A stretch of 60,309 bases of DNA, taken from contig JAXHVA010000015.1 in assembly GCA_034189035.1 (NCBI GenBank), positions 1 to 60,309 on the forward strand, given 5' to 3'. The position numbers were made by a program, and so were the translations under genes. This document shows, in pieces, positions 27,319 to 35,954 of the stretch. Each line of letters starts with the position of its first letter. The stretch's first letter is position 1. Source of the DNA: JAUXFK01 sp034189035 (lineage in GTDB: Bacteria; Desulfobacterota; UBA8473). The notes beneath the pieces were generated by a model. It ran no database searches, was not told the DNA's origin, and was given only the letters and a program-made list of their open reading frames with translations.

Positions 27319-27927
27319 TCATAAGAGGTAGTCTATCCGGTATTCGAATGTTACGATGATATTCAACTTTTCAATCCCCATTTTCTTTGGAATTGGAGAG
27401 AATGGCGCTGCATTTAAAACTGATTTAAGGGCTCCTTCATCAAGGGCAAGGAATCCTGATGATTGTAAAAGTTGAAGCTCTGTAAGAGAGCCGTCATATA
27501 AAATGGAGAATTTCATGGTCAGCTTCCCCTGGATTTCTTTTTCTCTTGCCTCATGGGGATAATACCATGCGGATTCAATCTTCCTTTTGATCATATTGGG
27601 ATAAGAGTTATCTTTGGTAGGGAGAGTATTCAACTCGATTGTCCTTTCTTTTTTAAAAGGGGGTGGGCTAGTGTTCTTTTTGTCTTTGATAGATTTTTCA
27701 GGTGTCATATCAGAACGTGATGCAACACTTAACTCCTTCGGCTTTTCTAAAGGCTTTTGGGTTTTGAGGGGTTTTGAGGGGTTTTCTTGATAGGGGAAGG
27801 GGGTAAGCACTATCCTGAAATCGCTGTCTTCAATGGGGTTCAAATGAAAGTTACTTACAAGTGAGACGAAACAGAGATGGAGAACGATTGATATAATCAG
27901 AGGCCCTTTTAATCTGGGATTTTCCAT
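27319..27927 (-). CDS. tonB: TonB-family energy transducer
   Basis: This roughly 200-residue protein has an N-terminal membrane segment (LKGPLIISIVLHLCFVSLVS), a Pro/Lys/Glu-rich spacer and a C-terminal TonB domain with AWYYPHEAREKEIQGKLTMK and LDEGALKSVLNAAPFSPIP. It spans the periplasm and transmits the proton-motive force to outer-membrane receptors. The ATG at 27927 is chosen; a TTG three codons upstream is also open. No exbB, exbD or receptor gene is in the window. Confidence 0.88.
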   Translation of the reverse strand: MENPRLKGPLIISIVLHLCFVSLVSNFHLNPIEDSDFRIVLTPFPYQENPSKPLKTQKPLEKPKELSVASRSDMTPEKSIKDKKNTSPPPFKKERTIELNTLPTKDNSYPNMIKRKIESAWYYPHEAREKEIQGKLTMKFSILYDGSLTELQLLQSSGFLALDEGALKSVLNAAPFSPIPKKMGIEKLNIIVTFEYRIDYLL

Positions 27928-28014
27928 GAAGTCCAATTATAGTCATTTTGTTTTTATAGTCAAGGATTGGATAAGAGAATTGAAGACACAATGTTAAATC
28001 GTAAAAAAAACTGT

Positions 28015-28089
28015 GGGCGATTAACTCAGCGGGAGAGTGCTACCTTCACACGGTAGAAGTCACTGGTTCGAACCCAGTATCGCCCACCA
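28015..28089 (+). tRNA. tRNA-Val (anticodon CAC)
   Basis: A full cloverleaf is readable. The acceptor GGGCGAT pairs with ATCGCCC, the D arm is ACTC/GAGT, the anticodon stem CTACC/GGTAG encloses TTCACAC with anticodon CAC, and the T arm ACTGG/CCAGT encloses TTCGAAC. The discriminator is A and CCA is encoded. Confidence 0.96.
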
Positions 28090-28171
28090 AATACCAAGTC
28101 TCAATCTGGAAGTAGCAGGTATAAACCTGGATTTGATCAAATGACTACTGACTGTATCCAAGATAAAACTA

Positions 28172-28203
28172 AGCCCCCAAGACTCTCAAATATCCTGGGG
28201 GCG
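28172..28203 (-). terminator. Rho-independent terminator after the acyl-CoA dehydrogenase pair
   Basis: On the minus strand GCCCCCAGG and CTTGGGGGC form a GC-rich stem around a 14-base loop, followed by a T-rich tail (TTAGTTTTA). It lies about 30 bases beyond the stop of the gene ending at 28234. Confidence 0.6.
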
Positions 28204-28233
28204 AGTGTAAAAAAGGAATTCGATTGTTTTTTT

Positions 28234-29373
28234 TTATAATCCTATTTCCTGTGCAATCTTCTCCAGGTGATGCCCAGTATCCCCTAGTATCAATTCTGCT
28301 GCTTTCGCCCTTCGATAGTAGAGCCCAATGTCACATTCCCGAGTAGTTCCTATTCCACCGTGGATCTGAACACCGCGTTCAGTGACGAATTTGTATGCCT
28401 CATTTATCCAGCTTTTAGCAGTAGAAACCTTCATGGCGCACGGTATGTTCTGTCCGACCATCCAGGCAACTTCGTAAAGGATGTTTCTTGAATTGCCTAC
28501 CTTTATCATCATGTCAGCCAAATAGTGCTGTATAACCTGAAATTTTCCAATGGGCTGCCTGTATTGTACCCTCTCTTTTGCATATGCATTGGTCATATCC
28601 AAAGAGGCCTGGGATCCCCCTACCATCTCTGCGCACTTGGCCATAATTGACTTCTCAGAAGATTTCTGAATTACTTTCCAGGCTTTTCCTGCTTCTTCTC
28701 CAATTATATTGGACTTTGGTACAGAAAAATTATCGAAGATAACCTCACACGAGTTGTCAAGGCCCATGGTAGGGACCTTATTACAGGTAATGCCAGATGA
28801 TGCCTTTGCGTCTACTAAAAATATTGTTACCCCTTCTTCAGGGTTCCCCGTATCCTCAGTTCTGGCAACAACCAAAAGGTAATCAGCAATATTGGCATCG
28901 TTTACAAACATCTTTGTGCCATTTATCACGTATCCATCATCTTTGGGGGTGGCTGATACAGTTATACCAGATGCATTGTAACTGGCATTCGGTTCGTATA
29001 ATGCAAGTGACATAATGATCTCGCCGATTGCAATCTTCTCCAGATATTCTTTTTTCTGTTCCTCAGTGCCTCCTTCAAGTATTGTCAGACCGCAAAGGAC
29101 AACAGTAGAAAAGAAAGGGCTAGGCAATATGTTACGGCCCATTTCCTCCATGAGCACAATAAGGTTCATGAAATCACCACCATAGCCTCCATACTCTTCA
29201 GGGAAAGCGATTCCTGTCCAACCGAGTTCGATCATCTTATTCCAGACTTCTGGTGAATACCCTTCCTCGCTCTCTTCTATCTTTCTCACGAGATCCTTGG
29301 GACATTCTTTCTCCAGAAAGTTTTTTGCTGATGATCTCAATATCTCTTGATCCTCGTTAAAATCGAGATTCAT
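28234..29373 (-). CDS. Acyl-CoA dehydrogenase, small-subunit type
   Basis: This 379-residue flavoprotein oxidises an acyl-CoA at the alpha-beta position. The start at 29373 is preferred because GGAGG (29379-29383) sits just before it and overlaps the upstream ATG at 29385. GYGGDFMNLIVLMEEMG, YVINGTKMFVNDANIADYL and VQIHGGIGTTRECDIGLYYR are family landmarks. The C-terminal segment where most family members carry the catalytic Glu (GTxEI) reads LILGDTGHHLEKI, so the canonical Glu is missing. This is typical of the partner subunit of heteromeric dehydrogenases such as pimeloyl-CoA dehydrogenase small subunit. It follows the large-subunit-like gene by about 40 bases. Confidence 0.85.
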   Translation of the reverse strand: MNLDFNEDQEILRSSAKNFLEKECPKDLVRKIEESEEGYSPEVWNKMIELGWTGIAFPEEYGGYGGDFMNLIVLMEEMGRNILPSPFFSTVVLCGLTILEGGTEEQKKEYLEKIAIGEIIMSLALYEPNASYNASGITVSATPKDDGYVINGTKMFVNDANIADYLLVVARTEDTGNPEEGVTIFLVDAKASSGITCNKVPTMGLDNSCEVIFDNFSVPKSNIIGEEAGKAWKVIQKSSEKSIMAKCAEMVGGSQASLDMTNAYAKERVQYRQPIGKFQVIQHYLADMMIKVGNSRNILYEVAWMVGQNIPCAMKVSTAKSWINEAYKFVTERGVQIHGGIGTTRECDIGLYYRRAKAAELILGDTGHHLEKIAQEIGL

Positions 29374-29412
29374 ATTTACCTCCATTCAATCGATATAAAT
29401 AAATATTTTCAA

Positions 29413-30606
29413 CTATCTTGGCAAACCCAGTCCTATCCAAGCTACCAGGTTCCTTTGGATCTCTGAGGTCCCTCCTGCAATATTCAGTCCCATGCAGTTC
29501 TGATAATTCGTTTCAAATTTCCCATTTAATGGCGCCCACTTCGATTCTTTTACTTGACTGTATTGTCCCAGGATCTCGGCACCCACATAAACCAGACGTT
29601 GTGCCAATTCCGAGCCAAATACCTTCGCAGCAGAAGCAGCAGAAGCGGCCATAAATAAACCGCCTTTTTCTTGCATCCATGCGATATTATACGCCATAGC
29701 TCGACCCACATCGGTTGCAGCGGCGAGCTCAGCAAGTTTATTCCGTATTACTTGATTTTCTGCTAGCGGTTTCCCGTCTTTCTTTGTCTCTTTTACAAAT
29801 TTAACCAGGTCTTCAATTGTTCTTTGGTTTTCGGAAAAGATACCTATGCTGGATCTCTCAAAATTCATACTCTGTCTTGTTACTTCCCAGCCTTTGTTTT
29901 CTTCCCCAATTCTATTAGCTATCGGTACGCGGACATCATCGAAGAAGACCTCGTTGAACATATGCAATCCATCCATAGCTTCGATCGGCCGAATGGTTAT
30001 ACCTGGGGTCTTCATGTCTAACAGAAGATAAGTAAGGCCCTTACTCCTTTTTTCATTAAGATCTGTCCTTACAAGAATGAACATCCAGTCCGCTCGATGA
30101 GCACCACTTGTCCATATTTTTTGACCGTTTATTATATAGTCATCTCCATCCTTGACTGCACTTGTCGACAAACTCGCGAGGTCAGATCCTGCATTGGGTT
30201 CGCTCCATCCCTGGCAATACATAACCTCACCTTTAGCTATAGGAGGAAGGAATTTCTCTCTTTGTTCCTCACTAGCTGCAACTAAAAGTGTAGGGGCAAC
30301 TATCCCTATGCCAAAAATATCCACGCCTGGGGCCCCATAATAGCCTCTTACCTCAGAGAATATTACCTGATCAATAACAGAGGCATCCTTTCCTCCATAC
30401 TTTTCAGGCCATGCCATGGCGAGCCAACCCTTCTTTCCTAACTCGCGTGCCATATAAAGGTGAAATTCCCACCCCTCTTCAGAGCCAAACATTGCTTCGA
30501 GACCGCCAGTTTCATAAACAGGTGGTGCCTTTTTCATCTCTGTGCTGAAGAATTGTTCAAATTCTTTTTTCAGCTTCTCCTGTTCAGGAGTAAAACTAAA
30601 GTCCAT
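29413..30606 (-). CDS. Acyl-CoA dehydrogenase, large-subunit type
   Basis: This 397-residue flavoprotein has YCQGWSEPNAGSDLASLST (substrate and FAD-binding signature), YIINGQKIWTSGAHRADWMF and the C-terminal NIAGGTSEIQRNLVAW with the GTSEI segment. A strong AAAGGAGG precedes the ATG. With the next gene it probably forms a heterotetrameric dehydrogenase of the PimC/PimD or steroid-type group, acting on bulky or dicarboxylic CoA esters. In fumarate-addition pathways a dehydrogenase of this superfamily (BbsG) oxidises the succinyl-type CoA adduct. A promoter-like pair lies about 185 bases upstream. Confidence 0.9.
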   Translation of the reverse strand: MDFSFTPEQEKLKKEFEQFFSTEMKKAPPVYETGGLEAMFGSEEGWEFHLYMARELGKKGWLAMAWPEKYGGKDASVIDQVIFSEVRGYYGAPGVDIFGIGIVAPTLLVAASEEQREKFLPPIAKGEVMYCQGWSEPNAGSDLASLSTSAVKDGDDYIINGQKIWTSGAHRADWMFILVRTDLNEKRSKGLTYLLLDMKTPGITIRPIEAMDGLHMFNEVFFDDVRVPIANRIGEENKGWEVTRQSMNFERSSIGIFSENQRTIEDLVKFVKETKKDGKPLAENQVIRNKLAELAAATDVGRAMAYNIAWMQEKGGLFMAASAASAAKVFGSELAQRLVYVGAEILGQYSQVKESKWAPLNGKFETNYQNCMGLNIAGGTSEIQRNLVAWIGLGLPR

Positions 30607-31178
30607 TAAAAACCTCCTTTCTAATCATTTGTGACATTGTAACTACAGAATCATTGCCTATCATTTTTTCTTTATCGCTCTCTTGAGCCAGTAGGAAAAT
30701 CCTTTTTAGGTGTATTTAAAAAAGAAAAGCTTAAAAAAAGCTGGTGATTTAGGCATGCTGTTTTTTGATTCAAGCGTAACGCAATTATAGATAGTAAATA
30801 AAGACAAGAATGTCAAGCTTTTTCTAATTACTAAAAGTTTTGAATAGTGTATCCGATTAAAATGTTTTTTTTTGCAATTGTTTAGTGAGATAATGATTCG
30901 GATGGTTTTCGACGACCATTTTTTTTGGGTTATTTACGAGCCATTACCACGATTGCCCGTAGATGCTAAATATGAGCTAAGGAAAGATAGGAACAGGTGA
31001 GTATTGCTTGGGAACCAAGTTGCAATAACTTGACAGTGAGGGCACTTCCAGAGCTCTCCTTTTTACATCTCCATTCTCTATTGAGTATAATTAATAAAAG
31101 GCTTTACAAGTTTTCGTTTTTTTGTCAATTCAAAAAATAGGAAGTGCCCCCATTAGTATTCAACTAAAACAGTAAAAC
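30607..31178. other. Intergenic region between dehydrogenase pair and glycyl radical enzyme
   Basis: No gene is visible. On the minus strand TTGACA (30816-30811) and TATCTA (30793-30788), 17 bases apart, make a good promoter for the dehydrogenase pair. At 31040-31049 and 31140-31149 a 10-base perfect inverted repeat (GGGCACTTCC) bounds a 110-base AT-rich segment just beyond the stop of the glycyl radical enzyme gene. Confidence 0.45.
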
Positions 31179-33665
31179 TTAGAATTTTTGTACATTACGT
31201 GCAATGATAGCGTCCTGGGTTATTTTATTCATCTCAACAAAATGAGCGCTGTAGCCCGCAATTCGAACCAATAACTCGCTATATTGCTCGGGTTCCCTCT
31301 GGGCAGAGTATAGAGTCTCGTTATCTACCATATTAAACTGAACATGATTGATGCCGAGGTCATGCCAGGTCTTCATATAGTCGCGCCACATCTTAAAGCC
31401 CTTCTCTCCTTGAAGCTGGGAAGGAGATAACCTCTGATTGAGGAGTGTAGCCCTTACCGAGCCAATATGGTCAAGCTTACCTACAGATTTTAGCACTGCT
31501 GTAGGACCCTTCTTATCTAACCCACAACCAGGAGAACACCCACCATCATACAAAGGATCTCCCTGCCTTCTGCCATTCGGCAAGGCCGAACACATTGGCG
31601 CCCCTATGATATGTGTTGCCACGCTTTCCGGCAATGTTGGCCAGGGTTGACCATTGATGTCACGCACAGACCAGGACATCTTACCAAGGTCTTCATATAT
31701 TCTGGCCCATATTAGGTCTACATAATCATCGTCATTGCCCCACTTTGGGGCTTTGACGAAGTCCATACGCATTTCCTCATACCCCTCCCAGTTCACTGCT
31801 AATGCCTGCTTTAGCTCGGCCATTGTATATTTCTTGTCTTCATAGATGAGCTTTTTTATCGCAGCCAGACAATCGCCTGTTTCGCCAAATACAAAGAGGG
31901 TAAACCATAAACTGCTTCTCTCCTTACAAAGTGCACTGTTTTGACCTGTCTCTATACAACGTTCATACAGTGCTGATGTCATCGGCTTGGGATAAAAATG
32001 GGCCTCTACGTATCTGTTTTTGTGCTCCATGGTTGTTGCAAACCTAAACCCTGCTTTTAGTTGATCATACCATGCATTGTAAAACTCATCAAAGGTCTCA
32101 AAATCAGAACAATCACCTGTCTTAATACCAATTTGCATGCCCGTTACCGGATCAAAGCCATCGAGAAGTGCAAAAACAAGTGCCTGTACTCCTCCTCCAA
32201 TTGCGGCATGTGGATATCTCAGAGGCGGTGCAGCCCATTTTGTATCTGGAGCAGGTGCCATACAGGCCTGGTGTAGCCAACGCCTCGCTTCCTTCAGCGG
32301 ATGGCCGAACCAGTGCATCAGGTTAGGGATGAGCACGTCATCATTGCGTATGGAAGGATAGCCAAGACCATTTCGAATACATTCGAATACACGACGTAAG
32401 GTCTCTGTTCTCGTTTTCGAGGAATAACGAAACCCAAAGGTAGGATCGCTAACTCTGCTAATTATAGCTGATTCGAGATAACAATCCGTAAGGTCATTAC
32501 AGGCATCGTTTCCATCTTCATCTACTCCCCCCAGTGTCCATACATAGGGGCCGGGACTGCCTTGCAAAGCTTCTCTAGCTGCTCTGAACCATGTCTTCCC
32601 AATCGAATAGGCTGCCATCATCCATTCTGCGCAATACTCCACTGCCTCATCACGGGTCATGTTTTTCTCTTCCAGGACATCCTTTTTATAGAAGGGCCAA
32701 TGCCAGTAATCCTGTCGCCATGGCCAGGCAGCATTGTGCCATTCTAGCCTGTACACTACCTGCACGAGGTGATCAAATTGTATAGCCTCCCACAGATGCT
32801 CAGGTGGCTGTGCTGGAACCTTATAACACGTCTCGCTGATTCGTAAAAGCTCCTGTCTTCTGGTAGGATCGGTCTCAAAATTCTCTGAGATTATCTTGGC
32901 CAGACGGCTGATTCTCCTTGCATAACGAATCGATGCCTCAAGACATATCTTCATAGCCTTCCATGTGTCTATCTTTTCCATGTAAGGTACCTGGTCCTCG
33001 GCATGGGAAGCCTCCCGCATCTGTTTCTCTGCATCCTTCAGCTTTTCATCGATTGTCTTTATTATCGAATCAAAACCCTGGTACATCCAGTCACACTGAG
33101 GAGTCACATAGTCAAAGGCAATCATGTCTCTGCCTGGCTGCACAAAACTCGGGGTAAGAGCTGTTATTTTCTCCTTACGGTTAAAGTATTGCTTACATAC
33201 CTCCTCATAGGTTCTTCCCTTCCAAAATTCTGCTATCTTGTTTGCCTCTTCCAACTTATCGTCTGGAATAATACCAGTTCGATCGTTTCTTAAATCTTCA
33301 TTTATCGAAGATGAAGCCGTTGGGATCCATGTGATAAGATGTGGAGCAGAGCCTGGGTAGCCTTGAATTCGTGAATGGTCGGTTATAAATATGGGCATAT
33401 TGTCAAGCACGGCTTCAAGGGCCCTCGCTCTGGTTATAATAAATGGCTCGGATGGAGGTGCTTCCTTGAATATCTTGGTTTGCCATCGGCCATTCTCCAA
33501 GTCTACCTGAATACCTGGTAGATAAGTCGATCCCTTGGTTGCCTTAGACCATACTGCCTTCCTTAAATAGCTAAGCCTGGGGGATCTCTTCTTCTCAGCC
33601 CACCACCAATATTCCCGGGCATCATATAATTCTTTTTCATCTTTTTTTATCTCTGCGTCTGCCAT
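31179..33665 (-). CDS. Glycyl radical enzyme, benzylsuccinate-synthase-like
   Basis: This 828-residue glycyl radical enzyme begins with EYWWWAEKKRSPRLSYLRKA and GSTYLPGIQVDLE, which resembles alkyl- and arylsuccinate synthases. The core motif WTLGGVDEDGNDACNDLTD is at about residues 376-394. The thiyl Cys is likely Cys468 in HQACMAPAP; the CMAP context is like the CMSP of benzylsuccinate synthases and unlike the CVE of dehydratases and decarboxylases. The radical Gly is Gly804 in VRIAGYSAHFVEMN. Known relatives add toluene, alkanes or methylnaphthalene to fumarate. A Cys-rich small subunit gene lies upstream, as with BssB/BssC. No activase is adjacent. An arylacetate decarboxylase or an unknown reaction cannot be excluded. 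AGGAGGG precedes the ATG. Confidence 0.8.
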   Translation of the reverse strand: MADAEIKKDEKELYDAREYWWWAEKKRSPRLSYLRKAVWSKATKGSTYLPGIQVDLENGRWQTKIFKEAPPSEPFIITRARALEAVLDNMPIFITDHSRIQGYPGSAPHLITWIPTASSSINEDLRNDRTGIIPDDKLEEANKIAEFWKGRTYEEVCKQYFNRKEKITALTPSFVQPGRDMIAFDYVTPQCDWMYQGFDSIIKTIDEKLKDAEKQMREASHAEDQVPYMEKIDTWKAMKICLEASIRYARRISRLAKIISENFETDPTRRQELLRISETCYKVPAQPPEHLWEAIQFDHLVQVVYRLEWHNAAWPWRQDYWHWPFYKKDVLEEKNMTRDEAVEYCAEWMMAAYSIGKTWFRAAREALQGSPGPYVWTLGGVDEDGNDACNDLTDCYLESAIISRVSDPTFGFRYSSKTRTETLRRVFECIRNGLGYPSIRNDDVLIPNLMHWFGHPLKEARRWLHQACMAPAPDTKWAAPPLRYPHAAIGGGVQALVFALLDGFDPVTGMQIGIKTGDCSDFETFDEFYNAWYDQLKAGFRFATTMEHKNRYVEAHFYPKPMTSALYERCIETGQNSALCKERSSLWFTLFVFGETGDCLAAIKKLIYEDKKYTMAELKQALAVNWEGYEEMRMDFVKAPKWGNDDDYVDLIWARIYEDLGKMSWSVRDINGQPWPTLPESVATHIIGAPMCSALPNGRRQGDPLYDGGCSPGCGLDKKGPTAVLKSVGKLDHIGSVRATLLNQRLSPSQLQGEKGFKMWRDYMKTWHDLGINHVQFNMVDNETLYSAQREPEQYSELLVRIAGYSAHFVEMNKITQDAIIARNVQKF

Positions 33666-33744
33666 TACATACCCTCCTTTAAATGATGTTCAGGGAAATC
33701 TTTTTATTCAAATAATTGAAGCACAAAGAACACACAAAAGCATC

Positions 33745-33978
33745 TTACTTTTCATTAAATCCCTTAGCTATTCGTAGGTTATGATGCACCATAAATTCTG
33801 AACCATCTGTCCTGATCCGTTCTAGCTCTTCAAATTTCGGACAATCTCCGACATCTCCATAAATATCTGTCTCTTTACCTAAGCCGTCCTCGTCTAGAAA
33901 GGCCTTGCATACCCCCGTGTTAGCAGCTGCATTTGACAATTGTGGAATAAAGTTACAACAATCACCACATCTTGGCAT
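33745..33978 (-). CDS. Small Cys-rich subunit of the glycyl radical enzyme
   Basis: This 77-residue protein starts at ATG 33978, eight bases after GGAGG; the GTG at 33987 overlaps the ribosome binding site and is rejected. Cysteines at 4, 7, 8, 24 and 46 (CGDCC, GVCKAF, GDCPKF) give the C-x2-C-x16-C-x21-C pattern expected for a single [4Fe-4S] cluster. BssB/BssC and the small subunit of 4-hydroxyphenylacetate decarboxylase are similarly small HiPIP-like proteins. It lies 79 bases before the glycyl radical enzyme gene on the same strand. Which of those families it belongs to needs a profile search. Confidence 0.75.
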   Translation of the reverse strand: MPRCGDCCNFIPQLSNAAANTGVCKAFLDEDGLGKETDIYGDVGDCPKFEELERIRTDGSEFMVHHNLRIAKGFNEK

Positions 33979-34528
33979 CGAAATCACCTCCTTCCTTTTT
34001 CATTTAAATAGTCGTTTTTGCTGACTACTGTAAAAAATAATGGCCTTTATCGTTTCTTTAGAAATCGGGTTGGTATATAAAATAAATTTTCTTTACATGA
34101 ATGGTAAATCAACATATAAAACCTTAGGGCAAATGCCTAGTCTCTCGATAGTCATGAGAACGAATTTATAAAGAATATGGAGTGTAATCGAATAACTTTT
34201 TATGCTCTTCTATTTAATTAAAAGACTTAAAAACAGGATGAGATGTTAGTAGATTGTAATAGTAAAGAAGAAGAACTTAAGTGGATTTAAGCAACGTAGG
34301 AGACATCATAGAAAACAGTAAAAATGAAAACAACTGGATAGCTTGAATGAAATGTCAGTTTTAGGTTCCTTTTTGTCTTTTATTAATTTAAAAGATTAAT
34401 TAATAAGATCTTTTAAGATTTTATAAAGTAAAATTGATATTGTCAAGATTATTTGAAGGAGATTGTTTATTGGGCAGTCCTTCATTACTAAAATAAAGTG
34501 CTTATTGTTTGTTTCAACGATCGAGAAG
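33979..34528. other. Long intergenic leader before the small-subunit/glycyl radical pair
   Basis: No open gene is present. On the minus strand TTGACA (34446-34441) and TAAAAT (34423-34418) with a 17-base spacer form a strong promoter about 440 bases before the small-subunit start. That implies a long untranslated leader. No recognisable riboswitch fold was seen by eye. Confidence 0.4.
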
Positions 34529-35908
34529 TCATGATAAAGGCTTGATATTATTTTTCTTTTCTCTAACCCGTTTGGCCTGTATAGCCAACGTCTCGAGTAA
34601 CCTTCGCTGATTTGTTGATATCCATGGGCCTTCACAATCGATAGAAGCAAATGGAATATCGCTTTTGTTCGCCAGGGGTCGTATGATTGCCTGGGAATTC
34701 ATTGCAGGTTGACAGTTAAACGAACCGAGATTTATCAATCCATCAATCGCCCCTGCCTCAATGGAACAGAGATACCTCCCTGTAGTCACAGGGGTTTCAG
34801 TGAATCCAACATACGATGCATATCTGTGTCCTTGATCAACGATCGCACGAAACGGGATATGTACATCATACAATAGACCGGACTTCTCTGCTATCTTTCG
34901 AGCTCTTCTTATAATAGAATCGAGGCCTGCGAGGTGCAGTCTCATCTTTAATGCATTGAGACCTTCTTTTGTATTGTTTCTTAAGTTCAGCAAAGAAAGA
35001 AGCATAAAGGGTATATTGAATTGTTCCTTTGGATTGATCAGGCCTCTCTTAAACCCGTATCTGACAATGTGTTCCGATTCAAGCCAGCAAAGGCCCTCTG
35101 AAAAATCGACAACCTTTGGGATGACGCCTTGCTCTATGAAATAGTCTGTTATCGGATAATGAACAAAGAGAACATTTAACCCGCCAAAGATGAGCACTTT
35201 GGGCGTCTCCTCCACCTTGGCCTTTAGAGGGATGTCTGCCAGGTTTTCTGCCCATAGCTTTAGGGCTGACCTCACAGCAAGAACCCCATTTTTAGCACTG
35301 TCTATAACGCGGCCGGTCTCTTCTTCGAAGGTCTTTAGAGCACTTTTTTTATCCTTGGCAAGACATCTCAGAGTATACTCTGCTTCTTCAAGGATGTCAC
35401 TCACAGCTATAAAAGTCCCCAGCTTTAATGCAAAGAGATCGCCTTGGCCTATATAGTTACTTTTCTGGGTCGGTGTGGAAAGAAAAACAACGTTTCTCAG
35501 ATTGAGCCTCTTGGCAAAGGTATCCCAGACCACACGCCAGGCACCGTTCTGGCAGGGCCCATCCTGGTCAAGGTTGTAATAGACGAGGATTTGATCCTCC
35601 TTCCTCTTACTGAGGACATCATTTAGGGTTGCACCTGTTATTGAAGTGCAAGGAATACATTCTCTCCCAGAACAGAGCTTTTTGGCCTGCTGTAATACTT
35701 CAGCATTTGTCTTTCCGGTATATCTGAAATTCCAACCCCTCTTTTGGAAGAACTTCGCGATCATCCTTGTTGCATAGATACTGGTATCTATCGGCCAAAT
35801 GTGCACAACCCGTGGATCATCATATTCGACCCTGTTCCCGTCACTATCGATAATATATTTGCAATCCTTCGAAAGCCTCGCTTGTTTGAATCCCATATTA
35901 TTGTTCAT
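34529..35908 (-). CDS. 2-hydroxyacyl-CoA dehydratase-like subunit (HgdB/COG3581 type)
   Basis: This 459-residue protein matches the COG3581-type partner of fused CoA-ester activases. GRECIPCTSITGATLNDVL contains the Cys pair expected to hold a [4Fe-4S] cluster, and YYNLDQDGPCQNGAWRVVWD and GRYLCSIEAGAIDGLINLGS carry further conserved Cys/Glu positions. The family is related to HgdB and the benzoyl-CoA reductase BCR-type subunits. It lies 47 bases after the activase gene and is surely co-expressed with it. Such pairs are widespread in anaerobes, but their substrate is unknown. Confidence 0.85.
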   Translation of the reverse strand: MNNNMGFKQARLSKDCKYIIDSDGNRVEYDDPRVVHIWPIDTSIYATRMIAKFFQKRGWNFRYTGKTNAEVLQQAKKLCSGRECIPCTSITGATLNDVLSKRKEDQILVYYNLDQDGPCQNGAWRVVWDTFAKRLNLRNVVFLSTPTQKSNYIGQGDLFALKLGTFIAVSDILEEAEYTLRCLAKDKKSALKTFEEETGRVIDSAKNGVLAVRSALKLWAENLADIPLKAKVEETPKVLIFGGLNVLFVHYPITDYFIEQGVIPKVVDFSEGLCWLESEHIVRYGFKRGLINPKEQFNIPFMLLSLLNLRNNTKEGLNALKMRLHLAGLDSIIRRARKIAEKSGLLYDVHIPFRAIVDQGHRYASYVGFTETPVTTGRYLCSIEAGAIDGLINLGSFNCQPAMNSQAIIRPLANKSDIPFASIDCEGPWISTNQRRLLETLAIQAKRVREKKNNIKPLS

Positions 35909-35954
35909 CTCTTTGCCCCCTTTTTAGTTTTCAATGACCTGTCAATACAGAGCC

